Counted from the first letter of the stretch, positions 46,639 to 56,050 are shown. The stretch: 64,000 nucleotides of DNA from Aurantimonas marina (GCF_017183135.1 NZ_JADDXW010000004.1:62001-126000), one strand, 5' to 3'. Numbers and translations are program-made. Notes: generated from the sequence alone by a model not told the origin.

Positions 46639-47649
46639 TTAGTTCGTCGGGTTCGTTGCCACTGCGGCGTCGATGACGTCCTGCCCGATGTCGTCCGTGA
46701 ACTTCTCCCAGACCGGCTTCATCGTGGAGACCCACTGGTCACGCTGCTCGGGAGAAAGCTCGCGAATCTCGCCGCCAGCGTCGATAATGTTCTGGCGGTT
46801 CTTGGCCTCGGTCGCGGCCACGTTGGCGTTGGCCTCGGCGGTCACCTCGTCGACGATCTTCATGAACTGGTCGCGGAATTCCGGCTCAAGCCCGTTCAGC
46901 CATTCGGTCGATGTCACCAGCAGATAGGCGAGCACCTGATGGTTGGTCTCGGTGATGCCGTCCTGCACTTCGAAGAACTTCTGGGTGTAGATGTTCGACC
47001 AGGTGTTTTCCTGGCCGTCCACAACGCCGGTCTGCAGCGCTCCGTAGACCTCCTTGAAGGCGAGCTTCTGAGCCGAGCCGCCCATCGCCTCGATCATCGC
47101 CTCGGCGACGTCGGAGGTCTGGATGCGGAACTTCAGACCGGACGCATCACTCGGTACGAGCAGCGGCTTGTTGGCCGAAAACTGCTTCAGACCGGAGAGC
47201 CAATAGCCAAGACCCGTATAGCCCTTGTCCTCCATCACGGTCAGCAGACCCTTGCCGGTCTCGCCGGTGTTGAAGGTCTCGACGCTTTCCAGGTTGGAGA
47301 ACAGAAACGGCAGGTCGTAGAGGCGATATTTCAGCGTGTAGGCCTCGAACTTCGACAGCGACGGTGCCGCGAGTTGGACGTCGCCGAGCAGCAGCGCCTC
47401 CAGCACCTTGTCGTCATCGAACAACGTCGAGTTGGGGAAGACCTCCATGCAGGCCTTGCCGTCCATCTCCTGGTTGACGCGCTCGGCGAGGAGTGTCGCC
47501 GCGTCGCCCTTCGGGTGGCCCGTCGCGGCGACGACGTGGGCGAATTTGATGACCATTTCGCCGTCGTCGCATCCGGCGGCCGCCGAAGCGCTCGATACGC
47601 CGGCGATGAGAGCGGCGGCGGAAATGGTGCCGAGAAGCAGATTTTTCAT
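46639..47649 (-). CDS. TRAP transporter substrate-binding protein (DctP type)
   Basis: The 336-residue periplasmic receptor has a signal peptide (LLLGTISAAALIAGVSSASA). The mature domain shows IKFAHVVAATGHPKGDAA at the start, the carboxylate-binding arginine region LKFRIQTSDVAEAMIEAMGG, and the hinge motif YGALQTGVVDGQENTWSN. This conserved arginine suggests an organic acid as ligand, as in most DctP proteins. GGAGG precedes the ATG. Permease genes follow on the same strand. Confidence 0.92.
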   Translation of the reverse strand: MKNLLLGTISAAALIAGVSSASAAAGCDDGEMVIKFAHVVAATGHPKGDAATLLAERVNQEMDGKACMEVFPNSTLFDDDKVLEALLLGDVQLAAPSLSKFEAYTLKYRLYDLPFLFSNLESVETFNTGETGKGLLTVMEDKGYTGLGYWLSGLKQFSANKPLLVPSDASGLKFRIQTSDVAEAMIEAMGGSAQKLAFKEVYGALQTGVVDGQENTWSNIYTQKFFEVQDGITETNHQVLAYLLVTSTEWLNGLEPEFRDQFMKIVDEVTAEANANVAATEAKNRQNIIDAGGEIRELSPEQRDQWVSTMKPVWEKFTDDIGQDVIDAAVATNPTN

Positions 47650-47930
47650 TGGTAGTCCTCCACTGCGGACGCAAACGGCGTCCGTTCAAAACGAGAGACG
47701 ATGCCAACCATTCGGCACCGTCGATTTGGTCACGCGGGAACGATGCGGTGCCGAGGCTGGACACATGCGGCAAGAGCGGCCGAAACAGGCGCTTCTGAAC
47801 TTTCCACCTGGCTTCGCCTCGCCGGCACGCTCCCGAGATTGCGCCGCGCCGACCTTAGCAAGCACCGCGCATGCCTGTCGAACGGATAGGCGCGTGATTC
47901 CGCGCCCTTATACTAACGTAGGATAGAAGA

Positions 47931-49151
47931 TTAGAAGAATGCTTGGAGTCCGGTCTGGGCCTTGCCGAGGATCAGCGCGTGAACGTCGTGCGTGCCCTCG
48001 TAAGTGTTGACCGTCTCCAGATTCTGGGCGTGACGCATGACGTGATACTCGCCCATGATGCCGTTGCCGCCGTGCATGTCGCGGGCGACACGGGCGATGT
48101 CGAGCGCCTTGCCGCAATTGTTGCGCTTGACCAGCGAGATCATCTCCGGCGCCATCTTGCCTTCATCGAACAGCCGGCCGACGCGAAGCGAGGCCTGCAG
48201 ACCGAGCGCAATCTCGGTCTGCATATCCGCGAGCTTCTTCTGGACGAGCTGGGTCGCGGCCAGCGGCCGGCCGAACTGGATGCGCTCCATCGTGTAGGCG
48301 AGGGACCGTTTCCAGCAGTCCTCGGCGGCGCCCATGGCGCCCCAGGATATACCGTAGCGTGCGCGGTTGAGGCAGCCGAACGGACCCTTGAGGCCGGAGA
48401 CGTTCGGCAGAAGGTTCTCTTCGGGGACAATGACCCCGTCCATGACGATCTCGCCGGTGACTGAAGCCCGCAAGGACAGCTTGCCCTCGATCTTTGGAGC
48501 CGACAGGCCCTTCATTCCCTTTTCCAGGATGAAGCCCCGGATCTGGCCGTCATGGACCGTCGATTTTGCCCAGACGACGAAGACGTCCGCGATCGGCGAA
48601 TTGGAGATCCACATCTTGGCGCCGGACAGCCGGTAGCCGTCGGAGATCTTCTCGGCCTTCGTCTTCATGCCCCCGGGGTCGGAACCGGCGTCGGGCTCGG
48701 TGAGGCCGAAGCAGCCGACATACTCGCCGCTCGCCAGCTTCGGCAGGTACTTCTTGCGCTGCGTTTCGTCGCCATAGGCGAAGATCGGATACATCACCAG
48801 CGACGACTGGACACTCATCATTGAGCGATAGCCGGAATCGACCGCCTCGACCGCCCGCGCGACAAGCCCATAGGAGACATAGGACGCACCCGCGCAGCCA
48901 TATTCTTCCGGAACGGTCAGGCCGAGCAGGCCGAGTTCGCCCATCTCGTTGAAGATCGCCCGGTCGGTGGTCTCGTTCTGATAGGCCTCGACGATCCGGG
49001 GACGCAGCTTTTCCTCCGCGAAAGCGCCGGCCGTGTCGCGAATCAGGCGTTCGTCCTCGCTCAGCTGATCCTCAATCCGAAATGGATCGGCCCAGTCGAA
49101 TGCGGCCATGGAGAGAGCGTGCGGGGAGGTCGCGGCGGGGGCAGTGGACAT
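47931..49151 (-). CDS. gcdH: Acyl-CoA dehydrogenase, glutaryl-CoA dehydrogenase type
   Basis: The 406-residue flavoprotein matches glutaryl-CoA dehydrogenase: [67 protein letters not shown], and the catalytic glutamate in [17 protein letters not shown]. It oxidatively decarboxylates glutaryl-CoA to crotonyl-CoA if the assignment holds. The ATG at 49151 has GGAAGAG upstream and gives a family-length protein; the frame is open 23 codons further. It lies 123 bases downstream of matB on the same strand and may be read from the malonate operon. Confidence 0.88.
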   Translation of the reverse strand: MSTAPAATSPHALSMAAFDWADPFRIEDQLSEDERLIRDTAGAFAEEKLRPRIVEAYQNETTDRAIFNEMGELGLLGLTVPEEYGCAGASYVSYGLVARAVEAVDSGYRSMMSVQSSLVMYPIFAYGDETQRKKYLPKLASGEYVGCFGLTEPDAGSDPGGMKTKAEKISDGYRLSGAKMWISNSPIADVFVVWAKSTVHDGQIRGFILEKGMKGLSAPKIEGKLSLRASVTGEIVMDGVIVPEENLLPNVSGLKGPFGCLNRARYGISWGAMGAAEDCWKRSLAYTMERIQFGRPLAATQLVQKKLADMQTEIALGLQASLRVGRLFDEGKMAPEMISLVKRNNCGKALDIARVARDMHGGNGIMGEYHVMRHAQNLETVNTYEGTHDVHALILGKAQTGLQAFF

Positions 49152-49274
49152 GGAACGCTCTTCCTTGTGTCTGACGCGCTGGCGCAGCTGGCCATAGTCG
49201 CCGATCATCGGTCTGACCACGGTCCTAAGAGCTTGCGGCCCGCTCGTCTACCGCATGACGATGCCTCGTCCGGT

Positions 49275-50804
49275 TCAGGCGTTGGACAGCAGATCGGCGA
49301 AACGATCGCGCAGGACGTTCTTCTGGACCTTGCCCATGGTGTTGCGGGGCAGTTCGTCGACGAAGACGATCCGCTTCGGCTGCTTGAACCGGGCGAGCCG
49401 CTCCTTCAGCGCTCCGGTCAGCTCCTCTTCCTTCAGGCCCGGGTCGCCCACGACAATCCCGACCACCCCCTCGCCAAAATCGGGATGCGGCACACCGATC
49501 ACCGCGCTTTCGACAACGCCGGGCAGTTCGTCCAGCACAAGCTCGACCTCTTTGGGATAGATGTTGAAGCCGCCCGAGATCACGAGGTCCTTGCCGCGGC
49601 CGACGATGGTCACATAACCGTCCGCATCGATCAGCCCGAGGTCGCCAGTGATGAAGAATCCATCGTCGCGAAATTCCGCCGCGGTCTTTTCCGGCATCTG
49701 CCAATAGCCTGCAAAGACGTTTGGCCCCTTGACCTCGATCACGCCGATCTCGCCTTGGGGGATTGCCTCGCCGGTCTCGGCATCGACGACTCTCAAGTCG
49801 ACACCGGGCAGCGGGAAGCCGACGGTGCCGGCCCGCCGTTCGCCGTCATACGGGTTCGAGGTCGACATATTGGTCTCGGTCATGCCGTAGCGCTCGAGAA
49901 TGCGCATGCCGGTTCGCTCCTCGAACGCCTTATGTGTCTCGGCGAGCAGCGGAGCCGATCCGGAGGTGAACAGGCGCATGTGGACCGTCGCCTCGCGGGT
50001 CAGGCGCTTATCGGCGAGTAGCCGGGTGTAGAAGGTGGGAACGCCCATCATCGCGGTCGCGTCCGGGAGGAAGCGGAACAGCTGCTCGACATCGAATTTC
50101 GGCAGGAAGATCATCGCCCCGCCAGCAATCATGGCGGTGTTCGACGCGACGAACAGCCCGTGGGTGTGGAAGATCGGCAGCGCGTGGAGGAGCACGTCCT
50201 TGTCGGTGAACCGCCAATAGTCCCGCAGCACTTCGGCGTTGGAGAGGAGATTGTTCTGGGTCAGCATGGCGCCCTTGGAGCGCCCAGTGGTCCCGGAGGT
50301 GTAAAGGATTGCCGCCAGATCGCCGGCATCCCGAGCGACCGTCTCGAATCTCGTCGGTGCCGCCAGGGCCTTGTCGCTGAGGCTGCCGGCGCTTTTGTCC
50401 GGCGCGGTCCAGACACCGAGGGTTTCGATCGTCGCGCCAGCCTTTTCGGCGATAGGAGCCAGCGCGTCACGCTTCGCCGGATCGCAGACGAAGACCCGCG
50501 GACCCGCGTCGGTGAGGAAATATTCGATCTCGGTTGGTGTGTAGGCGGTGTTGAGCGGCAGGAAGACGCCGCCGGCTCGCACCGTCCCGAGATAAAGCAT
50601 CAGCGCTTCGATCGATTTCTCGACTTGGACCGCCACCCGGTCACCGGGCTTGACGCCCGAATCGAGCAGGACATTGGCGAAACGCGCCGAAACCGCCTCG
50701 ACGTCCTGGTAGCTGTAGCTCCGTCCATCCGGAAGAATGGCGAAACGGCGCGCCGGTTCACGGCGCCCGGCTGCAAGGAGACCGTCAAAGAGCGGATTGG
50801 TCAT
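49275..50804 (-). CDS. matB: Malonyl-CoA synthetase (malonate-CoA ligase)
   Basis: This adenylate-forming enzyme activates malonate with ATP and CoA. The 509 residues show the AMP-binding P-loop ILYTSGTTGRSKGAMLTQ, the MatB-like substrate region MMGVPTFYTRLL, LERYGMTETNM, GYWQMPEKTAAEF, FITGDLG, and the catalytic lysine in NTMGKVQKNVL. The context with a malonyl-CoA decarboxylase and a TRAP importer supports malonate rather than another acid. It overlaps matA by four bases (ATGA). Confidence 0.92.
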   Translation of the reverse strand: MTNPLFDGLLAAGRREPARRFAILPDGRSYSYQDVEAVSARFANVLLDSGVKPGDRVAVQVEKSIEALMLYLGTVRAGGVFLPLNTAYTPTEIEYFLTDAGPRVFVCDPAKRDALAPIAEKAGATIETLGVWTAPDKSAGSLSDKALAAPTRFETVARDAGDLAAILYTSGTTGRSKGAMLTQNNLLSNAEVLRDYWRFTDKDVLLHALPIFHTHGLFVASNTAMIAGGAMIFLPKFDVEQLFRFLPDATAMMGVPTFYTRLLADKRLTREATVHMRLFTSGSAPLLAETHKAFEERTGMRILERYGMTETNMSTSNPYDGERRAGTVGFPLPGVDLRVVDAETGEAIPQGEIGVIEVKGPNVFAGYWQMPEKTAAEFRDDGFFITGDLGLIDADGYVTIVGRGKDLVISGGFNIYPKEVELVLDELPGVVESAVIGVPHPDFGEGVVGIVVGDPGLKEEELTGALKERLARFKQPKRIVFVDELPRNTMGKVQKNVLRDRFADLLSNA

Positions 50805-52159
50805 GCTACGTCCTTCATGGAATTGCCGGCGGCCCGTCCGGGCAAGAGACTGGTGACCACCCGGCTGGCCGCGATCTCGCCGTCCGCCGCATAGGCTTCA
50901 TGACGCTGCTCGACGCGCGGCAGATCATAGAGGTAGTTTACCATCAGCCCGTGCGCCTGCTTAAGGCCACTCGGTGAGGTGTCGCCGAGATGCATGACGC
51001 GGTTGAGAACGGCGCCATTTCCGAGATGGAACCGCGCCACCGGGTCGACCGGCCGGCCGTCGCCGCGTTTGGCGCGCAGGTAATAACGGGCACCGAGCGA
51101 GAGGAGACCGGGCCGGGCGGCTTCGACCTTGGCCGGGTCCGCCGACCACGTGGCTTCGCCGATGATCGCCAGCGCCCGCTTCTCGTTGACTTCCAGGCCT
51201 TCAATAGCGTCCGCCGGCAGTCCTTCGATCCAGGATGCGAAGCCCGGCGCCGGGGACAGGGTGACGAAGGTTTTCAGGCTCGGGACGGTCTCCTTGAGGT
51301 CCTCGGCCACTTGCTTGATCAGGAACGAGCCGAAGGATACGCCCGCTAACCCTTTGTGACAGTTGGATATCGAATAGAAGACGGCAGTCTGCGCCGCGTT
51401 TGGTGACAGGACAGTCCGACCGGGATCAAGCACCGTGGCGATACTGGCTGGAACGTCGTCGGTCAGGGCGACTTCCACGAAGATCAGTGGATCGTCTGGA
51501 ATCGAGGGATGGAAAAAGCCGAAGCAGCGTCTGTCGGCCGGGGCAAGACGCTGGCGCAGTTCGTCCCAGTTGCCGATGGCGTGGACGGCTTCGTAGCGGA
51601 TGATCTTTTCCAGAACGCTGGCCGGAGTATCCCAGTCGATTGGCTTCAGCATCAGGAAACCGCGGTTGAACCATGACTGGAAGAGATGGCGGAGATCGGC
51701 GTCGACGGCACCGAGCCGCTCCCTGTCGCTCCTCAGGAAGGGCAACAGCCGCTCACGGAGCTTGACCAACTCGGCCGTTCCTCCCGGCGCAAGATTCAGT
51801 CGGCGGAACAATTCCTGGCGCGGCGGTTCGGCGAGACGCTGAAGGTCGACGAGCGTTTCAGGACCCGGATCGCGTGCATAGGCACTTGCCGCGCCACGCA
51901 ACGCCTTGGTGTCCGGCGTGAACTCCTCCGCAAGCATGTGGAAGAAGCGTTTGGCGGTCTTATCGTCGAGCCCCCGGAATCCATGGAGGATTTCAGCGGC
52001 CAGCCGTACGCCGGTCGCTTCGCCGCGCGAGGAAACGAGCTTGTGGCAGAGCGCGGCAAGTTCCGGCAGGCTGACGGGTTTCGCGGGGCCCTCGCCATGG
52101 AACCAGGAGCCCGCGCCGATCGAGCCAAGCAGATCGGAAAGGAGGGATACCCGGGTCAC
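50801..52159 (-). CDS. matA: Malonyl-CoA decarboxylase
   Basis: It converts malonyl-CoA to acetyl-CoA and carbon dioxide. The 452 residues show both domains of the family: the N-terminal helical oligomerisation region (about 1-150) and the GNAT-like catalytic domain. Key segments are FGFFHPSIPDDPLIFVEVAL, SISNCHKGLAGVSFGSFLIK, FVTLSPAPGF and the catalytic histidine and asparagine in VARFHLGNGAVLNR. The start is GTG at 52159, overlapping the matM stop (GTGA). The order TRAP-decarboxylase-synthetase indicates one malonate operon. Confidence 0.94.
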   Translation of the reverse strand: MTRVSLLSDLLGSIGAGSWFHGEGPAKPVSLPELAALCHKLVSSRGEATGVRLAAEILHGFRGLDDKTAKRFFHMLAEEFTPDTKALRGAASAYARDPGPETLVDLQRLAEPPRQELFRRLNLAPGGTAELVKLRERLLPFLRSDRERLGAVDADLRHLFQSWFNRGFLMLKPIDWDTPASVLEKIIRYEAVHAIGNWDELRQRLAPADRRCFGFFHPSIPDDPLIFVEVALTDDVPASIATVLDPGRTVLSPNAAQTAVFYSISNCHKGLAGVSFGSFLIKQVAEDLKETVPSLKTFVTLSPAPGFASWIEGLPADAIEGLEVNEKRALAIIGEATWSADPAKVEAARPGLLSLGARYYLRAKRGDGRPVDPVARFHLGNGAVLNRVMHLGDTSPSGLKQAHGLMVNYLYDLPRVEQRHEAYAADGEIAASRVVTSLLPGRAAGNSMKDVA

Positions 52160-53484
52160 ATCTCCGCTCCCATGATCAGGTCAGGCAGGAACAGCGCGAT
52201 CTGCGGGAAGAACGACAGGGTGATGATGCCGAGGATCATGCAGATGACATAGGGAAGGGAGCCTCGCAGGATCTGGCCGAGCGTGATGTCCGGCGCTATG
52301 CCGTTGATGACGTAGAGATTCAGCCCGACCGGTGGGGTGATCAGCCCGATCTCCATGTTGATGGTCAGGATGACGGCGAACCAGTAGGGGTCGAATCCCG
52401 CGCCGATGATGATCGGCAGGAGGATCGGAGCGGTCATCAGAATGACGCCGACCGGCGGTAGAAAGAAGCCGGCGACAAGCAAGAAGACGTTGATCACGCC
52501 CATCAGCGCCCAGCGGTTGATCTCGAGTTCGGCGATATATTGGGCGATGGACTGGGTGATGAACAGCGAGGAGAGCGCAAAGGCGAAGAGTTCGGACGCG
52601 CCGATGATCAGCATGATCATCACGCTTTCCTTAAGCGTGTCGCGGAAGATCATGCGCATCTGCGAGAACTTCCAGGTTTTCGAGAAGATGCCGTAAATCA
52701 CAGCGACAAGGATGAGGCAGAACAGCGCACCAACGCCAGCGGCCTCGGACGGCGTGGCGACACCGCCATAGAGGACAAACAGCACGGCGACGATGATCGC
52801 CAGAAACGGCAGCACCCGCGGTAGCGCCTCGAAGCGCTCGCGCATCGAAAAGCTCTGGGTGAGTTCGGACAGCCCAAGCCCTTGGCGCTTGCAGGCGATG
52901 ATCGTCCAGATCATGAAATAGACGGTCAGCATGAAGCCCGGTAACAGCCCGGCGAGAAACAACCGTCCGATCGATGTCTCGGTCGCGATGCCGTAGACGA
53001 TCATTGTTACGGATGGGGGAATCAGAATGCCGAGGGTGCCGCCGGCCGCGATCGACCCAGCCGCGATCTCGGCCGGATAACCCCGCTGGCGCATCTCCGG
53101 AATGCCCATCTTGCCAATGGCGGCGCAGGTTGCGGGCGACGAGCCGGACAGGGCGGCGAAGATGGAGCAAGCGCCGAGGTTCGACAGGACCAGACCGCCC
53201 GGCACGCGGTTCAGCCAGCGATCGAGCGCCTCGTAGAGATCCTTGCCGGCAGGCGAGGAGGCGACGGCCGCGCCCATGAGGATGAACATCGGAATCGACA
53301 CGAGACTGAACGACGACAGCGCGCCGAAGAATTGTTCGCCGAGGGTTTCGAGGAAGAAGGCCCCGTAGACGGCGAACAGCGCCCCCATCGATACGAGCCC
53401 GAGCGCAAAGGCGATGGGCGTGCCGATCGCGAGCAACCCGAGCAGCGCGACGAGCATCGACAGGCCGGCCATCATCGGGCTCAT
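52156..53484 (-). CDS. matM: Malonate TRAP transporter large permease
   Basis: The 442 residues have the normal length and features of DctM proteins: FALGLVSMGALFAVYG, CSIFAALSGSSPATCAAIG, AAGGTLGILIPPSV and LITPPVGLNLYVINGIAP. About twelve hydrophobic segments are visible. Four-base overlaps with matQ upstream and matA downstream show translational coupling. Malonate as substrate is inferred from the operon. Confidence 0.9.
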   Translation of the reverse strand: MSPMMAGLSMLVALLGLLAIGTPIAFALGLVSMGALFAVYGAFFLETLGEQFFGALSSFSLVSIPMFILMGAAVASSPAGKDLYEALDRWLNRVPGGLVLSNLGACSIFAALSGSSPATCAAIGKMGIPEMRQRGYPAEIAAGSIAAGGTLGILIPPSVTMIVYGIATETSIGRLFLAGLLPGFMLTVYFMIWTIIACKRQGLGLSELTQSFSMRERFEALPRVLPFLAIIVAVLFVLYGGVATPSEAAGVGALFCLILVAVIYGIFSKTWKFSQMRMIFRDTLKESVMIMLIIGASELFAFALSSLFITQSIAQYIAELEINRWALMGVINVFLLVAGFFLPPVGVILMTAPILLPIIIGAGFDPYWFAVILTINMEIGLITPPVGLNLYVINGIAPDITLGQILRGSLPYVICMILGIITLSFFPQIALFLPDLIMGAEM

Positions 53485-54026
53485 GACCGGGCTCCCTTCG
53501 CGGTGTCGGAAAACAGCGTGTTGTCAGGTATGCCACGGCCGGCGTCGGGCTCTACGAATAACCGCATGACTTCAGCCACATACTGTAGGGCAAGCATGAT
53601 CGTGCCGACTGGCATCGGCAGCAGCGGCATCCAGAGCGGAACGGCCCAGACCGTCTCGCTGGTCCAGTTGTTTACCCAGGCTTCGTGATAATGGACCCAG
53701 CCGGCGTAGGCGAGCAGCACCACGAACAGGAGCGAAAAGAGCGCCGCGAGCACCTGCATCGCGATCCGCAACCGCGGACCGGCCGCGAGCTGCAGGATGT
53801 CGACATTGACGTGTCCCCGCTCGATCAAGACCCAGGGCGCTCCGAGGAAGGTCGCGGCGACGATCGCATAGGTCGTGTATTCGGTCTGCCAGACGGTCGA
53901 ATGGCCGAGCACATATCGCACGAAGACCATTTCGCTGACGGAGAGAACCGCCGATAGCAGGCACACGGCAGCGATGACGCCGAGAACGCGCGAGATCGCG
54001 GAAACGATCGCGATGATGAGTCGCAT
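53481..54026 (-). CDS. matQ: Malonate TRAP transporter small permease
   Basis: The 181-residue protein has the four-helix DctQ pattern: IIAIVSAISRVLGVIAAVCLL, SVSEMVFVRYVLGHSTVWQTEYTTY containing the typical W-x-x-E, APWVLIERGHVNVDIL, and a C-terminal helix around MPVGTIMLALQYVAEV. Its stop overlaps the matM start. A hairpin separates it from matP. Confidence 0.88.
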   Translation of the reverse strand: MRLIIAIVSAISRVLGVIAAVCLLSAVLSVSEMVFVRYVLGHSTVWQTEYTTYAIVAATFLGAPWVLIERGHVNVDILQLAAGPRLRIAMQVLAALFSLLFVVLLAYAGWVHYHEAWVNNWTSETVWAVPLWMPLLPMPVGTIMLALQYVAEVMRLFVEPDAGRGIPDNTLFSDTAKGARS

Positions 54027-54060
54027 GCGCGCTCCCTCGCTGGAGTTATTTAAGGTAAGC

Positions 54061-54088
54061 GGGCGGGCTCGGGTTCTCCGGCCCGCCC
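54061..54088 (-). terminator. Intercistronic hairpin between matP and matQ
   Basis: An eight-bp GC stem (54061-54068 with 54081-54088) is extended by three further pairs (54070-54072 with 54078-54080) around a five-base loop, 15 bases after the matP stop. No T run follows, so it probably protects the matP message or causes partial termination. Confidence 0.6.
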
Positions 54089-54103
54089 AGAATGACGTCG
54101 GCC

Positions 54104-55093
54104 TTACTGGACCGCGAGCGCGTCGTCGATCAGCTTCTGGCCGTTCGGAACCTTCTCGGCGAAGTTCTTGTAGGACGTCTCCTTGGCGATCGCGAGCCAG
54201 GCATCGTAGTTTTCCTTGGACATTTCGGTCACCTCGACGCCGGCCTTCTTGTAGACCTCGATCAGCTCGCCATCGAGTTTCTTGGCTTCGCCGGCAAAGT
54301 ACTCCTCCGCCTTTTCGCCCGCGGCGAGCAACGCCTTCTGCTGGTCCTCATTGAGACGCTCGAAGGAGCGCTTCGACATCAAAATCGGCTCGTACATGAA
54401 CCAAAGCGCGTTTTCACCCGGCGCCGTCAGGCACTTGGCGACTTCATAGATGCGATAGGAGACCAGCGAGCCAGACGACGTGTTGGCGCCGTCGAGGACG
54501 TTCTGCTGAATGCCGGTGTAGATTTCCGACGATGGCATCGAGGCGATCGATGCGCCGGCGCCGACCAGCATTTCCTCGAAGGCCGGCCCTGCCGCGCGCA
54601 AGGTCTGACCCTTGGCGCTTTCCGGCGTGGTGATGCAGTTTTTAGAAGAGACGAAGCCGCCCGCCAACCAGGCGTCGGACAGGACCATCGCACCTGCTCC
54701 GTCGATCGACTTCTTGATCTCGTCCATGAAGGGCGAATCGTTGAGCCGCGTCGCCCGTTCGTGGCTGCCGACGAGGCCAGGCATCAGGGTGGCGGAAAAT
54801 TCCGGATGGCGTCCCGATGCGTAGTCGAGCGGGAAGGCGGTAATATCGACTTGGCCCTTGGTGACGGCGCCCCACTGGTCTTTCGCCTTGAACAGCGACT
54901 CGCCAGGAAAGACCTGCATGGCCAGGCCGACATTGGCTGCCGTGATCTCCTTGCCGATCATTTGAACCATTTCGTCGCGCACGTCGCCCTTGCCGCCCGG
55001 CCACTGGTGCGATGCGCGAAGAGTTACGTCCTGGGCTAGGGCGGTGCCCGTCAGGGCGAGGCCGCAGACGGCCGACAGCAATATCGATTTCAT
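54104..55093 (-). CDS. matP: Malonate TRAP transporter substrate-binding protein
   Basis: The 329-residue periplasmic receptor has a short signal peptide (ILLSAVCGLALTGTALAQ). DctP-family features are VTLRASHQWPGGKGDVRDEMVQM at the mature start, QTLRAAGPAFEEMLVGAGAS with the ligand arginine, and EIYTGIQQNVLDGANTS. The ATG at 55093 is used because it gives a clean signal peptide and has GGGAGG upstream; the frame extends eight codons further. It is the first gene of the malonate operon, divergent from matR. Confidence 0.9.
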   Translation of the reverse strand: MKSILLSAVCGLALTGTALAQDVTLRASHQWPGGKGDVRDEMVQMIGKEITAANVGLAMQVFPGESLFKAKDQWGAVTKGQVDITAFPLDYASGRHPEFSATLMPGLVGSHERATRLNDSPFMDEIKKSIDGAGAMVLSDAWLAGGFVSSKNCITTPESAKGQTLRAAGPAFEEMLVGAGASIASMPSSEIYTGIQQNVLDGANTSSGSLVSYRIYEVAKCLTAPGENALWFMYEPILMSKRSFERLNEDQQKALLAAGEKAEEYFAGEAKKLDGELIEVYKKAGVEVTEMSKENYDAWLAIAKETSYKNFAEKVPNGQKLIDDALAVQ

Positions 55094-55137
55094 GGAAACC
55101 TCCCGTTGAGTGATCACGCCTCCCAGCGCATTCCTTT

Positions 55138-55182
55138 AAAACACCTTCTATTGCATGCCATGTCAACCGTATTGTATACGAT
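55138..55182 (-). promoter_or_regulatory. matP promoter region with GTATAC-centred palindrome (MatR operator candidate)
   Basis: On the minus strand a perfect TTGACA (55166-55161) could serve as -35 box. The matching -10 (TGTTTT, 55143-55138, 17-base spacing) is poor. The palindrome ATTGTATACGAT (55171-55182; 10 of 12 positions symmetrical) lies just upstream, centred about 45 bases before the predicted start and five bases before the matR ATG on the other strand. GTATAC cores are typical operators of FCD-type GntR regulators. The position fits activation of matP and control of matR itself. Confidence 0.6.
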
Positions 55183-55186
55183 TTAG

Positions 55187-55897
55187 ATGGACTCGTCGGA
55201 CCATTCCACCACGTCGATCGCCGACTCTGCGGTTTCGCCGTCAGTGCGGCCGAAGGCTGGCGAAATCCGCGACGTCCTCGAACAGGAGGTTGTCACCGGG
55301 ACGCTGAGCGCCGGCGATCGTCTGGACGAATCGGCGTTGGCCGCACGGTTCGGCGTCTCCCGGACGCCTGTGCGCGAGGCGATCAACCAACTCGCGTCGG
55401 CCGCGCTGATCGAACAGATCCCGAATCGGGGGGCCTTCGTGCGTCAGGTCGGTCTCGCCGAGCTCGTCGAGATGTTCGAGGTGATGGCCGAACTCGAGGG
55501 AATGGCTGGACGTCTGGCAGCGCGCCGGGCGGACGCAAAAGCGTTACGGAGCCTGAACCTAGCGCACGCGGCCTGCGCCGCGGCGGCGCGCTCTCGCGAC
55601 CCGGACGCTTACTATTACGAGAACGAGCGATTTCACCACCTGATCTACGAAACCTGCGGCAATGCGTTTCTCGTCGCCGAAGCGAAGCGTCTCCACCAGC
55701 GCCTGAAGGCCTATCGTCGCCTGCAGCTACGTGTGGCCCATAGGACACCGCAGTCACTCGCTGAGCATGAGCGGATCGTCGCGGCCATCGATGCAGGTGA
55801 CGGCGAGACAGCTGAACAGGAGTTGCGAGCCCACGTCACTGTGCAGGGGGAGCGCTTTGCGGACTTGGTGGCGAGTCTGAATCGTCCGGCACGATAG
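55187..55897 (+). CDS. matR: GntR-family (FCD) transcriptional regulator of the malonate genes
   Basis: The 236 residues have an N-terminal winged helix (about 24-92: DRLDESALAARFGVSRTPVREAI, then NRGAFV) and a C-terminal FCD ligand domain (about 100-230) with metal-binding acidic/histidine residues in YYENERFHHLIYETCGN and SLAEHERIVAAI. Divergent placement next to the malonate TRAP-matA-matB operon and the palindrome in the gap indicate a MatR-type regulator responding to malonate or malonyl-CoA. A strong bidirectional terminator follows. Confidence 0.88.
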   Translation: MDSSDHSTTSIADSAVSPSVRPKAGEIRDVLEQEVVTGTLSAGDRLDESALAARFGVSRTPVREAINQLASAALIEQIPNRGAFVRQVGLAELVEMFEVMAELEGMAGRLAARRADAKALRSLNLAHAACAAAARSRDPDAYYYENERFHHLIYETCGNAFLVAEAKRLHQRLKAYRRLQLRVAHRTPQSLAEHERIVAAIDAGDGETAEQELRAHVTVQGERFADLVASLNRPAR

Positions 55898-55981
55898 CGT
55901 CCGCGAATCAAGGTCGGTCGACACCCCCTCGGTCACTCTCGGCTATCGCCACGCCGGTATCTCGAAAGGCGCACGTCCGAA

Positions 55982-56009
55982 AAAAACCCGGCGCGAGAGC
56001 CGGGTTTTT
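55982..56009. terminator. Bidirectional rho-independent terminator after matR
   Basis: An 11-bp stem (55982-55992 with 55999-56009) has A5 on one side and T5 on the other, with a six-base loop. It ends matR on the plus strand and the convergent lipoprotein gene on the minus strand. Confidence 0.92.
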
Positions 56010-56050
56010 CGTCAATTCACTGCTTGGATGCTCTGCGGTCGATGTCTCAA

